Of a stretch of DNA of 64,000 nt, positions 53,618 through 64,000 are shown piece by piece. Origin of the DNA: Chondrus crispus. Its lineage: Eukaryota; Rhodophyta; Florideophyceae; Gigartinales; Gigartinaceae. The stretch lies in assembly GCF_000350225.1 (NCBI RefSeq), contig NW_005179227.1:1-64000 (forward strand), read 5' to 3'. Numbering within the stretch: position 1 is the first letter of the stretch; each line of letters opens with the position of its first letter. The translations under genes and the position numbers were made by a program. Under the pieces are notes generated by a model that saw nothing but the letters and a program-made list of their open reading frames with translations, was not told the DNA's origin and did not search any database.

Positions 53618-54700
53618 GCAATGTGCGACAATTGCTCGCACTTTGTCCATGAAGGTGAGAATGATTCTCTCTGCTAAAGCGTTCTCCTGGCGTGTGTATG
53701 GTGTAGTGGGGCAGTACTTGATTTTTCTTTGCTCGAGCTGTTGTTGGACTTGTTTGGCGAGGTATTCTTTTGCGGTACCCGGGACGAGGAGCCGCAGTTG
53801 CTGTCCGTTGTCAGCTGCAATTTTGTCAATGGTTTGGATGAACGTGTGTGCCACTTGTGCTCTACAGTGGATACAAAAGGCCCATATGTATCGTGTGTGC
53901 ATGTCAACAGTAAGAAAGTAGTTGAAACCATGGTTAGACGTCTGCTGGAGGGGCCCACATGCACCAGACGACAGGCGTTCGCCTTTTCACGCAGTGTGTG
54001 CGGTGTGCCTGTGCGGTCTGGTGGCTGTTTTTCCATGTATGCATCCCGTTCACGTCGTGTTTGCGCCGGTGCCTAGCAGTCCATTGAGGAGTCCAGGGAG
54101 TAATTAGTGGCATGACAAGTGTGCTATAGTCTTCGTGTTGGCGTGGTTGAGGCGGATGTGCCAGTCCCCCATTTGCATTTCAGCGACAGTGTCCATTACG
54201 TTCGTGAGAGTGTCGCTGGTGTCGTAAGGAGTGTGAGTTGCTGGCGTGGCGTGGTGTGGATGGTTATTTGGTCGCTGCGACGTTGTGATATGATGGAAGT
54301 GTTCTTGGTGCGTACGGGAATGTTTTTGTGGGGTCGGCACGTGGTTTGTTGGACGTTGTTTTACGAGTGTATGGTGAGAAGGTGTGCCGCTTTGATTGTG
54401 CGGCCGTAGACCTCGAGAGGGTCGTACCAGTACGTGACGTTTCTGGTGGTGAGGCGTGGGAGTTGTTCCTGTGCCGATGCTTGCTGATATGTCAGTCTGT
54501 AGTGTAGTGTGGAGAATTAGAGAGCTTGGGGGGGTTAGTGTGTTGGGCGGGGGGTGTTGGTCTCACGCGTTTATCGCAGTTGGGATCGGTTGTTTTTTGC
54601 TGCGGATCGATTGTCAGTGGTAGTGTGTAGTGCCCGTAACCTGTGATGCCAAGAACTGCTACGATGCTTCCGACCACGGATCGTGACGGACGCGACGGCG
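53618..54700 (-). pseudogene. Ty1/Copia integrase remnant
   Basis: Minus-strand fragments in changing frames. Near 54110-54180 is a GAG-pre-integrase-like zinc motif (WHIRLNHANTKTIAHL). Near 53630-53800 is the integrase core end with CPTTPYTRQENALAERI, the Copia hallmark around the catalytic Glu (normally TPQQNGVAER). Several frameshifts separate them. It abuts the LTR fragment on its left. Inactive. Confidence 0.7.
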
Positions 54701-55317
54701 GTTTTAATTCTCACCGAGTAAATTTGCCTTATTGGCGATGCCCTATCTGTAGCTGTGTCTTGTCTGGATGGAACTACAATTACCGAGAGCACGAAAATTA
54801 GATGTGACGATGTCACCTACTAATTCCATCTCCCAATAGTGCACTTTTGTGTGTGTTTGTACTGTTAATTATATGAATGTATTTATAACGAGTGGGGAGG
54901 TGCGCCTCATGCACTGTGGCAGGACCCAGTGGAGGCGTCAAATGTACCCCAGTCTATGAGGGCCATTTTCAGGGGTTTCGTGACACCGAGAAGACTATTT
55001 AAACAAGTTTTCCCGCTGCCCCGATGCCTTTTTGCCTCCCGTTCGAGTTCCTTGTTTAATTTCAGAGCCCATTATACAACGCAATGGAGGTCATTCCAAC
55101 CACAGAAGCGCCGGGAACTCTCCTCGTGAAGTGTTATGCTACGAGCTAGTGTGATGTACTAAAGCCTTGGTGCGCCAGTACTGTACCGGGGGAATTAGTT
55201 CTGCTGATATCTCCTCTCAGAGATGCTGAGGAGGGCTTTTGACCTCTGCCGACCGGGTGGATATGATCAAGGACCCCGATTTCGCGACTTCTCAAGTGGT
55301 TACGTCGTGCTTACCGC
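54701..55317. other. Stretch without a supportable gene
   Basis: AT-rich in its middle with only short open frames. It may include the undetected 5' end of DIRS-like element B. Confidence 0.45.
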
Positions 55318-57560
55318 ATGGGGAGTACTGATGTATCTCCCTGGACCGAGCGAATTTCTCGGATTTGGGACAGTATTGAGACTGAGCTGGAAAGGGTAGA
55401 GTATGCGGGTCCGCTAATATATTGGGAAGACAACATTCACGGTGCTAAGGAAGTGGAGTTAGGGAACTTGTGCCACGCCTTGGACTCTGCCAACGTCAAG
55501 ATTGCAGGAGTGGATAGCTTCTGGTCTGAAACTGGTGATGAGTCGAGGTTGTGAGACGGGCTGCTTAAGGTTTCGAGGGTTGGGTACGGGCCTCGGACGT
55601 TCGCAGGAATCAGGGAGCGTTATGCTTTTTATCGCTCCCAGAAAGGCTCACTCCTTTCGAGAAGGATTTTGTTGCGTCAGAATGTCGTCTTCTAAGCATG
55701 GAGGAATGTCTGGGAATGTGCCACATTTTGGCTGTTCCCGAGGCCTGGTTTTCTGGTGCTCCCCTGGGTGTGGTACGGCAATTAATATCGGAACTACACT
55801 GGACCATTCCCGCTGCCGAACGAGGGCTTAGGTTTGATGTTCCATTGCAAGCGACCTTTCAAAACGTTCGCAATATGGTTGTGGAACGTACAGAGAGAAA
55901 GACGTGCATTGGCGGCGGAGCGCGTCTCAAGCCCGAGGCAGGGCACTTTTTACAGCAAAATGTGCCCAGTCCTCCCGGGCCTGTTTACGATGACTCACTG
56001 GCGACTCTCTGGCCTCACGATTGCGCCAGGCAGAACATGCCGCTGGTATTAGTTCCGAGGTGAAAGTAGATCCCGAGTTCGGTAAAGATGTGGGTGGGAT
56101 CGTGGGTGACACCCTGGCACAGCCTCTCATTCGCCCATCTGGCCTGTCATTAGATGCGATCCAGGAATATAATGCGCTCGTTGCGAGCCTCTCCCGTATG
56201 TGGCAGATACACCTTCGCACAGGGCTTGAATTTAAACGCACTGTATCCTAATACCGCCTGAAAATTAAGACCAAAGAGGAACTCATTGATTATCTGGAGG
56301 CTTTTACTCACGAGCCGCTGGCCATTCGCCAGCCCTTCTTTGGAAAGACAGGGATCCAGATTTGCCTGGGGTCATTGCTGAGTGTAAGGCAGCGTATGAT
56401 ATGCATTACGGTCACAAGGACCGCCTCGTCACTTTCACCTTGGCGCCTCACGACAGAGTTACTAGTCCACAAATATTGCACTGGACCCGCAACGGTGGGG
56501 ATTAACAGGATCGAGTCAATCAGGCCCTGGGTAAGCTGTCCGATGAATCTGGTGGTCCTCCTCTCAAGAACGAGATGAATAGGACTGGAGAGCATCTTAT
56601 TATTGCCACAGATTCACTTCATCCCGCCCTCGCCGTGAGGAGTGAGGCAGTTGAGAGCCTTGTCCAGCGCATCACCGTCCTCTTCAGTGTAGCCGAAGAC
56701 TATAAACGCGACAAGAGGGCGCAAGCGTGTGAAACGACAGAGTCATTTCTGGAGACGTTCGGTGGGAGTAGCGCTGCAGCATATAAGCTGCTCTGCAAGT
56801 CAAAATGTGACGCGAAAAGTCGAACACCAAGTAGCGCGAGCAAGTGTTCCCTGTTTTCTCCAGTGCTGTTGCTCACTTCCTTCCGTCTTCCAGCTCTTTT
56901 ATCCCTTTCTTCTCTGCTTTATTTTTCTAATTTTCCCTTATCTCCGCTCCCGCCTCCCCTCGGAACTGGAGCTCCCTCGTATCTTGGCGCTCGCTGAGCA
57001 GATAGCTGGTCTACGTCCACTCACGATTTTGTGCGTAGTTCTCATTTCAAGAGGGAATCTCAATCTCTGTTTTCAACCTCTCTCCTCATTGATTGTGTCG
57101 AAGTGAACAACAAATTGCGAAAGAAAACCATTACACTACAACTGTGCTATCGACATGTTTTTGGAATCGACTCGTCTGCAAGCATCCCATGTGCTGGACC
57201 AACTTTTGTGTTCTGCCGAATGGCTATGGAGCGGCACTATGCGTCGCTCCCTGGCGGACTTCACCGTACTCGCTCTCGCGATGCAGGCACTGTCTCAGGT
57301 CGTTACTGATTTCGTGCGCCTTCGGGACGCACGTGTCGCCGCTGAAGAGCCTCTTCAACTCCCCAATTACATTGCTCGCAGGGGCGCGCGTGCCGAGAAG
57401 CCTCGTTCAGCGCGTTACGCGCTGGCAGCACCTGGAGAGGCTGCCACTGCAGATATCATGCAACTTCTGCCCATGGTTCAAATGTATTTATTATTGGAAG
57501 GGAACTGAAATTCTGCGTCTGCGCCGTCATCGGACGCGCTCAAGGTTCTGCTCGTATTCT
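55318..57560 (+). pseudogene. DIRS-like B gag-like region
   Basis: Overlapping open frames (55318-55554, 55698-56063, 56021-56251, 57155-57508) look like one or two degraded proteins with frequent frame changes. They include a Glu/Arg-rich helix (TERISRIWDSIETELERVEYA) and VRNMVVERTERKTCIGGG. No domain is recognised; the assignment rests on position before the reverse transcriptase. Confidence 0.35.
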
Positions 57561-57601
57561 GCCACGTTAAGGAGGGGGACTAAGTCTCTCTCCGTCGCCG
57601 T

Positions 57602-58323
57602 ATGTATGCAGCACGGATAGTTCATATGTTTGCATCGGGATCAGGTGTACAAGAGAACCATATCCTTGGGATTGCCAAAACGCAAGAATTGAATGGGCAT
57701 CAACGGGTTATATGGGACGGTCGCTGTTCGAATTTTTATTTCAATCAAGAGCTGGCGTCGGTTGTTCTTCCGTCGCCAGACATGCTCGGGGAAGTTCATC
57801 TTGATTCTTCTCAGTCCTCTTTTACGTCTACGTCCGATGTCAGTCAGATGTACAACCACCTAAGAGCTCCCGCTGGTTATGGCGCTACTCCAGCTTACCT
57901 CGCATCTAGGGACCGTCTTATGACTCTACTTTGGAAGCCGACTTTTATTATCTCGCAGTCAGATTAATTCCTATAAGTTGGTCCCTTGCCGTAGGTTTTT
58001 TCCAAGCCTTACACTGGTAAATCCTCCGACGCGCTGGCGTTCAGGACGGGGAATTACTTCTCAGAGATAGTTATTTGTCCTCACCCACTTCCGTCACTAC
58101 TCTTCTGCCGTACATTGAGGATTTAGCCGTCATTGGCACATCTGAGAACGCTGTCAACACCTGTTATACTGTCATCAGTCTATTAAGAAGCATCTCGTTG
58201 CAAGTGAGCTGCCCGTTCACCCTTGAAAAGGCCACCCCGCCAGCTCTCTGCCTTTGCATACTGACTGCCTTGGGCTCTCTGTATACCGTACGGGACTTGT
58301 CACACCGCAGTCCCATCATATGA
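57602..58323 (+). pseudogene. DIRS-like B reverse transcriptase
   Basis: The first frame holds fingers/palm motifs RVIWDGRCSNFYF and TSTSDVSQMYNHLRAP. A second frame from 58075 holds the catalytic box as YIEDLAVIG, in which the first Asp of the usual Y-x-D-D is Glu. The change and the frame break make it inactive. Confidence 0.65.
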
Positions 58324-58545
58324 ACGCATTTTTACAGTCTACCGACGCCTTAACAAGCATCCGGCATGCCACCCATCGGGAAATGCAACGCTTCTTAGAG
58401 CGCTGGGTATGGCCGTTGCTACGTCGTCGCCCTTTGCTGAGCGTGTTTTCAGAACTGTTCTGTCTCGTAATCTTTAAACGCCCGCACGTCCCGTGAAGGC
58501 TGAACGTCCATAGAACTCCTGGCGCTGATCGGTCTTGCTTCCGTC

Positions 58546-59350
58546 GTGTTCGGCGACCTTACTCGCCCCGCGTCTACTAGAATCTACCCGAACGATTCTT
58601 CGCCCTGGGGTATCGGCTTTGTGTACCTGGATGATGAAGGTGGAGATGGTCAGGATTTGGTTGCCCTGTTTCGAGACGCCCGCGTCCTCACGCGACGATA
58701 CGCGTTCCCCGATATGCCTGATGTTAGGAGCGATCTGTTGACTTGCAATCTCCCAGTTACACGTAGTGCCCAGTTACCATTGGGAGGCTTTGAAATTTCC
58801 GACATCTCTAACACCGACGCCATAGCTTCCGCACTCGCCGAAATCGATATTATCATTACCTCCGAACTCGGCGAACGACTCGACCTCACCTCCGAAGACA
58901 TCCGCCCCGAATATGAAAACGCAGATAATGATACAACTTCTGAACGGCTCACTGCAGCTTGGGCCGCGGGCCTTCCTGTTATTATATAGTGGTCCTCTTT
59001 ACAGTGGAAGACTGCAATTATCCATCGATGGAGGACCGCCGACCGAGCCTATCATATCAATGTCCTGGAAATTGAAGCGTTCATACCTGCTGTCCGTCAT
59101 ATGGCGAAATCATCCATCACTCTGGGATCGCGCGTCTTGATATAATTGGATATTCTCGTTGGCCTTGGTGGTCCTGCCAAGGAGCGAAGCTCGTCGCGCC
59201 GCCTTAACTGCCTTTACCGCAAGCTTACAGCTTACTCTTTACTCGCTGATGTGGTGCTGCTTTTACACTAGGTCCCCACTGACTACCAACCTACCGATGG
59301 GATGTCCTGTCGTAATGCTCCGCGCAACGCCTCTCGACAAGCAAATTTTG
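58546..59350 (+). pseudogene. DIRS-like B RNase H
   Basis: IYPNDSSPWGIGFVYLDDE at about 58580 fits the first catalytic region. After frame changes, HINVLEIEAFIPAVRHM near 59055, a Ser/Arg-rich RSSSRRLNCLYRKL block near 59190 and VPTDYQPTDG near 59275 follow the pattern of RNase H in algal and protist DIRS-like elements (as I recall that pattern; not checked by search). Confidence 0.6.
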
Positions 59351-59389
59351 ATCGCCCTTGACGCCTGCTCTGTTCTATGGCGCCATGCG

Positions 59390-60180
59390 GTGGCTCCCAA
59401 AACGTTCTGGGTTTATCGTGCGCGTGTGCTTTGCCTTGCCGTCTTCTGTTGCCAGCGGGCGCTGTGCACGTTCTCGGCTGAAGAAGCAGATGGTGCAATT
59501 CATCGCTTTTTATTGTGGACTTATCAGGACGACCAGTCCCGGGGTGCCAAGAATCGGGGCCATGCAATATTCGGTTACGAATTGATTGTGCTCACCCACA
59601 GTAAGAAGCATATTGGCTGTCGCTTGGCGCTTCGTGGCTGGGATCGCTTAGTTCCCCGGACGTCCTTACCACCTCTTTCGTACGCCATCCTCGTTGGGAT
59701 CGCATGTGATTGTAAGAAGCGTTGTCTGTTGGTCTACAATGTTGTGTTTCGTCTTCAATTTACTTGGTACTTGCGGGCAAACGACCTACTCAATCTCGCC
59801 GTTCAAGATATTGCGCTTCCTGGAGATGCCCGTCTCGCGCACTGGGATCTCCCTTCACTCGCTGGATTGCGCCTCGTTGAGACTATTACTGGCCTGAATC
59901 AGTTCGTCCGAATTTCCGATCCGTATAGCCTCCAAAATGTCCCTAGATTCGCCGCCACTTGCCATTCAGGAGTCAGTATTGAAGGGTCAATGTTTCCCTC
60001 TCCACTACGAGACCCTACAGAAAGCGTTTCATCGTGCGTTGCAGTGGTTTCGGTTGGATGCCCAAGGCTTCATTCACCGTCCATAACCTCAGGCATGCAG
60101 GACCCTCACACGATTCTCTACATAGGAGGCTTATAGAAGGTATCATCCGCGGGGGGCTGTAGTCGGACCCGAAAAGTGTC
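59390..60180 (+). pseudogene. DIRS-like B tyrosine recombinase
   Basis: One frame runs from about 59390 with the core-binding part (KTFWVYRARVLCLAVFCC), RLALRGWDRLVP and WYLRANDLLNLAVQDI, which supplies the first catalytic Arg. The C-terminal box lies in another frame: VHNLRHAGPSHDSLHRR near 60080 matches the H-x-x-R-H motif. The position where the nucleophilic Tyr is expected (after SDPKSVK near 60175) shows none. A TAG interrupts just before. Inactive. Confidence 0.65.
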
Positions 60181-61010
60181 AAAAATACTCTCTAGATTGG
60201 ATGAGCCCTCTTCCCCAGCACCACAACCCCCTCTACCGCCCGCCGTCTTTTACTTTTCGAAGTTTCTGTCCATCGTATATTGCAGGAAGGGTGGATCGCG
60301 GCAGGGATCGCCATGGGTGTTGGTTTGGCAACGCTTTTGGGTTGCTTCGGTTGACGACCGCCGTCAACCGGCGTGGGACGACATCATCCAGCAATGAACT
60401 TGCTCCACGACGACTTTCCAGCCAATCAGGAAGCCGCGTGCTGGGATGTTGTTCTGCCCCCCTCCACTGGCGCACGGTCATTTGTCATGCGGACCGACAC
60501 CGTATGACGATGCGAAACTGTCTGTGACATCGGAGTCGGCAAAACCCCAATGGACGGCCGGACCCATTTGAATCTTCCTTGCGATCCGTTCTCCAGAGAG
60601 AGACGTTCCTCATCATCAAGGTAGTCAATCAAACTTAGAATTAAACGTTCCCTTGCCCCCTTTTCTTATGTGCTACGAAGATTCATTCTCTGTGTTCTAT
60701 CAGAGAGTACCCCTACCCTATCTTACAGGTAGTCACCGGGGCTGACTCTTTCGTTGCTCTTCACAAACGCCGCCCGCGTACATCGCGGTTGAGGGTCAAA
60801 TGACCTAACCAACCGCCGTCCCACGTGCACGTACGTCAGCTCTGACTTTCCCTTTTCGCTCTACCCATTTTCTACCACCCCGTAACACACACACTCCTTG
60901 TGTTCTACACAACAAAGAGCACACGCCCCACCCCCAGACATTGCCATCACTTCGAAGTACGGCTGTGTTTTGTAGTGCGCTGATACGCCGCTTCTTCTTG
61001 TCGCTTCTTT
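60181..61010. other. Stretch without a supportable gene
   Basis: Short open frames only. The first few hundred bases may be the 3' end of DIRS-like B. Confidence 0.4.
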
Positions 61011-62625
61011 TAACCCGGGACACCTGTCCCTGACCCTACCTTGCGTCTGTCACCGGAACATCCACCCGTGTACCCGTGAAACCATCAACTGGTGTACCCG
61101 TGTCCCACCACCACGTGTCACGGGTGTCCTGCGACTTATTTTAATTATTAATTATTATTATTATATTCCGACGTCGATTTCTATATAGTCGACGTCCGAC
61201 TCTAAGTAAATTGTAGTGCAATATGGGGGTCTACAGGGGGTGAAACGAAAGGAAATTAATTGGATATGACAAATAGTTCGGGTTGGGGGACACACATGTG
61301 AATAATTGCACAGTTTAATTTTTAATTATTTAATTTTATTTAGTTGGCCAAATTCATGGTAACTAATTTTAATTAGTTACCATTAATTTGGCTAACATTA
61401 GATTAGATCTAGGATCTACCGCCGCGAGCTACTGTAGTGGCTTCGGCGGGGCGATATATACCTTAGCCCACTGACCACCAAGTCAGTAAAGGTAACCCGA
61501 GTTGCCGAAGTTGAATAACACTTTGGTCGAAGTCCGTTTTTATAAGACGTTCCCTTCTACTACAGCTCATGTTATCCTTTGCGCTCGCGAGTTCCCTTTC
61601 TTTTTCCATTATTTACCTATCCTTTTCTATCTCTAATTGTACCTATTTCCCTTATCTTGTGTTGGTACCATCGGTATTGGTTGCGACCGAACCGGTGTAG
61701 GTTCCTTGCCGTTGGGCGACACGTTGACGTAGCGCTGCTACTGTGACCTATTTCCGACGGAGACTGTTGCAACGATGTCTCCCTCGAAAGGCTTTACGTG
61801 TGTACAAGGCAGTGTTTGTGCTATCGGCCTCGGTTGCGACCGAACCGGTGAAGATGTTTCGAGCCATCGGGCGGTACATTGAGGTAGCGCTGCTACTTTC
61901 ATTTCATCCCGTCGGGCTGCGTTGCGACGCCCCTGTCGAAGGCCTTGTCGCGTTACAAGGTGTCGAAGACGCTCAACGAGCTTTGGCCTTACAACCCAGT
62001 GGAACCGGTGTACCCTACGTACACGCCCCTCCCCACACTCGTCGAGCAATTGTCTTCGCAAGTCTCTACGACCCCGATCTCGGACCGGGCTGTTTCTTTG
62101 TGCCCCCCTTCAGGGATCTGAGCTACTACGAGTCGCAAGCTCGTTTAAACGGAGAAGGGAGAGTCGGACGCTCCGTAGCGTTGTGCCGTCGGCAGTTGTT
62201 GCTTTTGTTCATGTTGTTGTTTTTGTTGTTTCTGGACCATCGGTCCTCGGTCTCTGTCTGACAGGCGTATTGCACTACATAAATCAGCACGAAACCTTGG
62301 GTCTCCAACTTGAGTCTTTGGAACTCGGAGTCGTAGCATCGCGCCGGTCCCCGTCACACGACGGCACCACGCGAGCTATCTACATCCCCGGTTCCCCCCT
62401 ACCTGTACCGCACACTCCCCCGGTCCCCTACAGTAGCCGTGCGCGCCAGAATGTACCTACCGCTCCGTTCTTCCTGGGCGTGTCCTTCACTTCCTCTCCT
62501 CTTAATTACCTACCGCGCTACGCGCCCGGATCCCGTGCCAGTTACCCCACCGATGGTCTCCCGAATTACACCCCGCGCCCCACGAACGGGCGTTTCTCTG
62601 CCCGAGGCGGACTCACTGTCTTCTT
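61011..62625 (+). repeat. Diverged LTR related to element 3, split by an insertion
   Basis: The left part (about 61011-61200) resembles the start of the element 3 LTR: GGGACACCTGTCC, CCACCACGTGTCACGGGTG and CTATATAGTCGACG. The right part (about 62370-62625) resembles its end: GAGCTATCTACATCCCC, CTACCGCGCTACGCGCCCGGATCCCG and GGTCTCCCGAATTAC. The 1.2 kb between them is AT-rich at first, holds a hairpin (61343-61396) and an unrecognised 172-codon open frame (61743-62261), and may be an insertion. Confidence 0.45.
61343..61396. repeat. AT-rich inverted repeat (hairpin)
   Basis: The 26-base arms 61343-61368 and 61371-61396 pair with two mismatches around TT; the core is GGTAACTAATT, TT, AATTAGTTACC. 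It could be a miniature element remnant or a regulatory hairpin. Confidence 0.85.
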
Positions 62626-64000
62626 CCTCTGTACATGACATGTTTTTCTTCCTTTTTGAGAAACATTTGGTACCCAGCTGAAAAAACCTGGTCTTTCACA
62701 AGTGTGACAATGGCACCTCCGGAAACACGTGCTTCCTATCTGGCTGCAAGCATGAGATCGGGACAAGATGAAGCTGTCGCAGTCCTTTGGGCGCCAGCCA
62801 ATGGCAAACCAAAGGAACACCCCATGGCAGCAAAGGTTCATCGCGAGATAAACTTAGCCAAAAAAGGACCAGCCGAAATCTAAGAGTTATGTGAACATCT
62901 GATACAAGCTATGGAGGGTGAAACCGCTGAGGAGTCTAAAGACATCACGGGGTGCATTCGATGAGGTTGGCGTGACTGGCACCGAAGCACTTAACTGCAG
63001 TCGACTCTTTTTCGTTCTTCGCAACGATATGCACATTGTTGGCTGCCCTGTGACAGCACGCAAGACCATATTTTCTTACATCACGCAACTTCCTTTTGAC
63101 GACGCTCTGGATAAGGAAACTCTTGAAAATTCTCTGGACCGCAATAGATATTTCAGATTACTAGTCAGTCCTCTAAATAACCTCCCCGCTGCAACCAAAT
63201 CTGATTCCATAAAGCTACAGTCCACCCGCAATATGCCACAGTCAGCATATCCGGAAGGCTAAAATGCACAAGGTTCTGCATTTGCTACGTTGGAAAATGC
63301 TGGAGAAGACATTGGCCAACCCAAAAGGCAAGAGCAGAACATCGCTGTGAAAAGAGTCCTGTTCTCCTCACCCCCTCACGAAGGTACAAATCGAAACGCA
63401 TCCCCAGCGTTCATCACAGTTCACAACACCGCCAGATCCCGCCACACAGCTAACAACCCCCCGATCACACACCACAATCCCCATTGTACAGCAACGCAAG
63501 GACGGCCCCAAATGCTCCGCATTTGCGTCCCTTGTCCTCCGCAGGCCATCTACATGCAGCCAAAGTGAAGCAAAATGCTGCAATGTTGGTTTCCAATATG
63601 CCAAAGTTGTCAGGATCTCCAAAGTAAGGACCAGATCTATTCACCACGAATCAACTCTTTATAACCGCTGTAACAAAGCACAAGCCCTCAGATGTCGACG
63701 TCACAGACATCCCTTACCAATGTCTCAAGGGTGGTGCACAAAACTTCTTTCTCGAGCACATAAAAGATAATTCGTGCAATATTACGCTGCATATAATGTG
63801 TTAGAGCAGCGTTTTGATACACACCATGTGCACACTCAGGCTCGGGAGTATCTAAATTCCATCACATTGACTGAAATTCGCCAGAAGCACAATTGTGAAG
63901 AAGACGAAGCACTCCAGCTCGCTCACGATGAGATCGCTCAGACACTACTCAAGTGCAGTAAAAGCCTACAGGGCGACGACCACCGGATATTTGCGCTACA
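62626..64000 (+). pseudogene. Gag-like retroelement remnant running off the window
   Basis: Short plus-strand frames in sequence: MAPPETRASYLAASMRSGQ (62710), MKPLRSLKTSRGAFDE (62918), FITAVTKHKPSDVDVTDIPYQ (about 63655). After a frame change, YYAAYNVLEQRFDTHHV ... REYLNSITLTEIRQKHN runs open to the right edge. The last piece has the helical, Leu/Gln-rich look of a retroelement gag. Family assignment is not possible here; weak similarity in style to Copia gag only. Confidence 0.35.

Larger units (their letters stand above)
55318..60180 (+). mobile_element. DIRS-like (tyrosine-recombinase) retrotransposon B, heavily decayed
   Basis: Plus-strand remains in changing frames: an unrecognised gag-like region (about 55.3-57.5 kb), reverse transcriptase (57602-58323), DIRS-type RNase H (58546-59350) and tyrosine recombinase (about 59390-60180). 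It is distinct in sequence from element A. I could not find its terminal repeats by eye, so the limits are approximate. Confidence 0.75.

Noticed and set aside
1..64000. Prokaryotic operon, CRISPR array or prophage
   Set aside because: The content is eukaryotic retroelements with TATA boxes, AATAAA signals and intron-like sites; no direct-repeat spacer array is present.

Overview
The window is eukaryotic and consists mostly of transposable elements. It carries Ty3/Gypsy, Ty1/Copia and DIRS-like (tyrosine-recombinase) retroelements, solo LTRs and LTR fragments. The few host-type genes are short and mostly intron-poor: three paralogous secreted cysteine-rich proteins, C2H2 zinc-finger pieces and a broken bromodomain gene. 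The mix of DIRS-like, Gypsy and Copia elements with intron-poor host genes suggests an alga, and a red alga is my best guess, but nothing in the sequence proves a species. I saw no tRNA, rRNA or CRISPR array, although I could not run a scan.

Layout: 1-1312 is the 3' part of a Copia pol. 1313-8274 has no gene I can support. 8275-9002 is a cysteine-rich secreted protein gene with TATA box and AATAAA. 11010-13535 and 30297-33480 are two direct copies of one segment. Each carries a cysteine-rich gene and a one-finger C2H2 ORF, and only the second retains an extra zinc-finger gene. Between the copies lie two Ty3/Gypsy elements with 5-bp target duplications: element 1 (14708-21479, intact, LTRs almost identical) and element 2 (21932-28163, two frameshifts, inserted in one unit of a 138-bp tandem repeat). 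A broken bromodomain gene lies at 29364-30062. A decayed DIRS-like element on the minus strand occupies 34044-38964. A large chromodomain-bearing Gypsy element (element 3) spans 39482-52287 and contains a solo LTR of another family. From 52463 to the end are further LTR pieces, a Copia integrase remnant (minus), a second decayed DIRS-like element (plus, about 55.3-60.2 kb) and gag-like remnants.

The most striking item is in element 1. Between pol and the 3' LTR, on the opposite strand, an uninterrupted 403-codon ORF (20932 to 19721) begins with a near-copy of the histone H3 tail (MARTKQTAAKSTGGK...). It continues into a protein that is not H3, with candidate Cys/His/Asp residues of a cysteine-protease-like fold and a basic C-terminus. 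Element 3 also has a long antisense ORF in the same slot (51274 to 49706, one in-frame stop), of unrelated sequence. Element 3's integrase ends in a chromodomain, which reads histone tails; element 1's does not, and that element carries a histone-tail look-alike instead. This suggests, as inference only, that antisense accessory genes acting on chromatin are a recurring feature of these elements.
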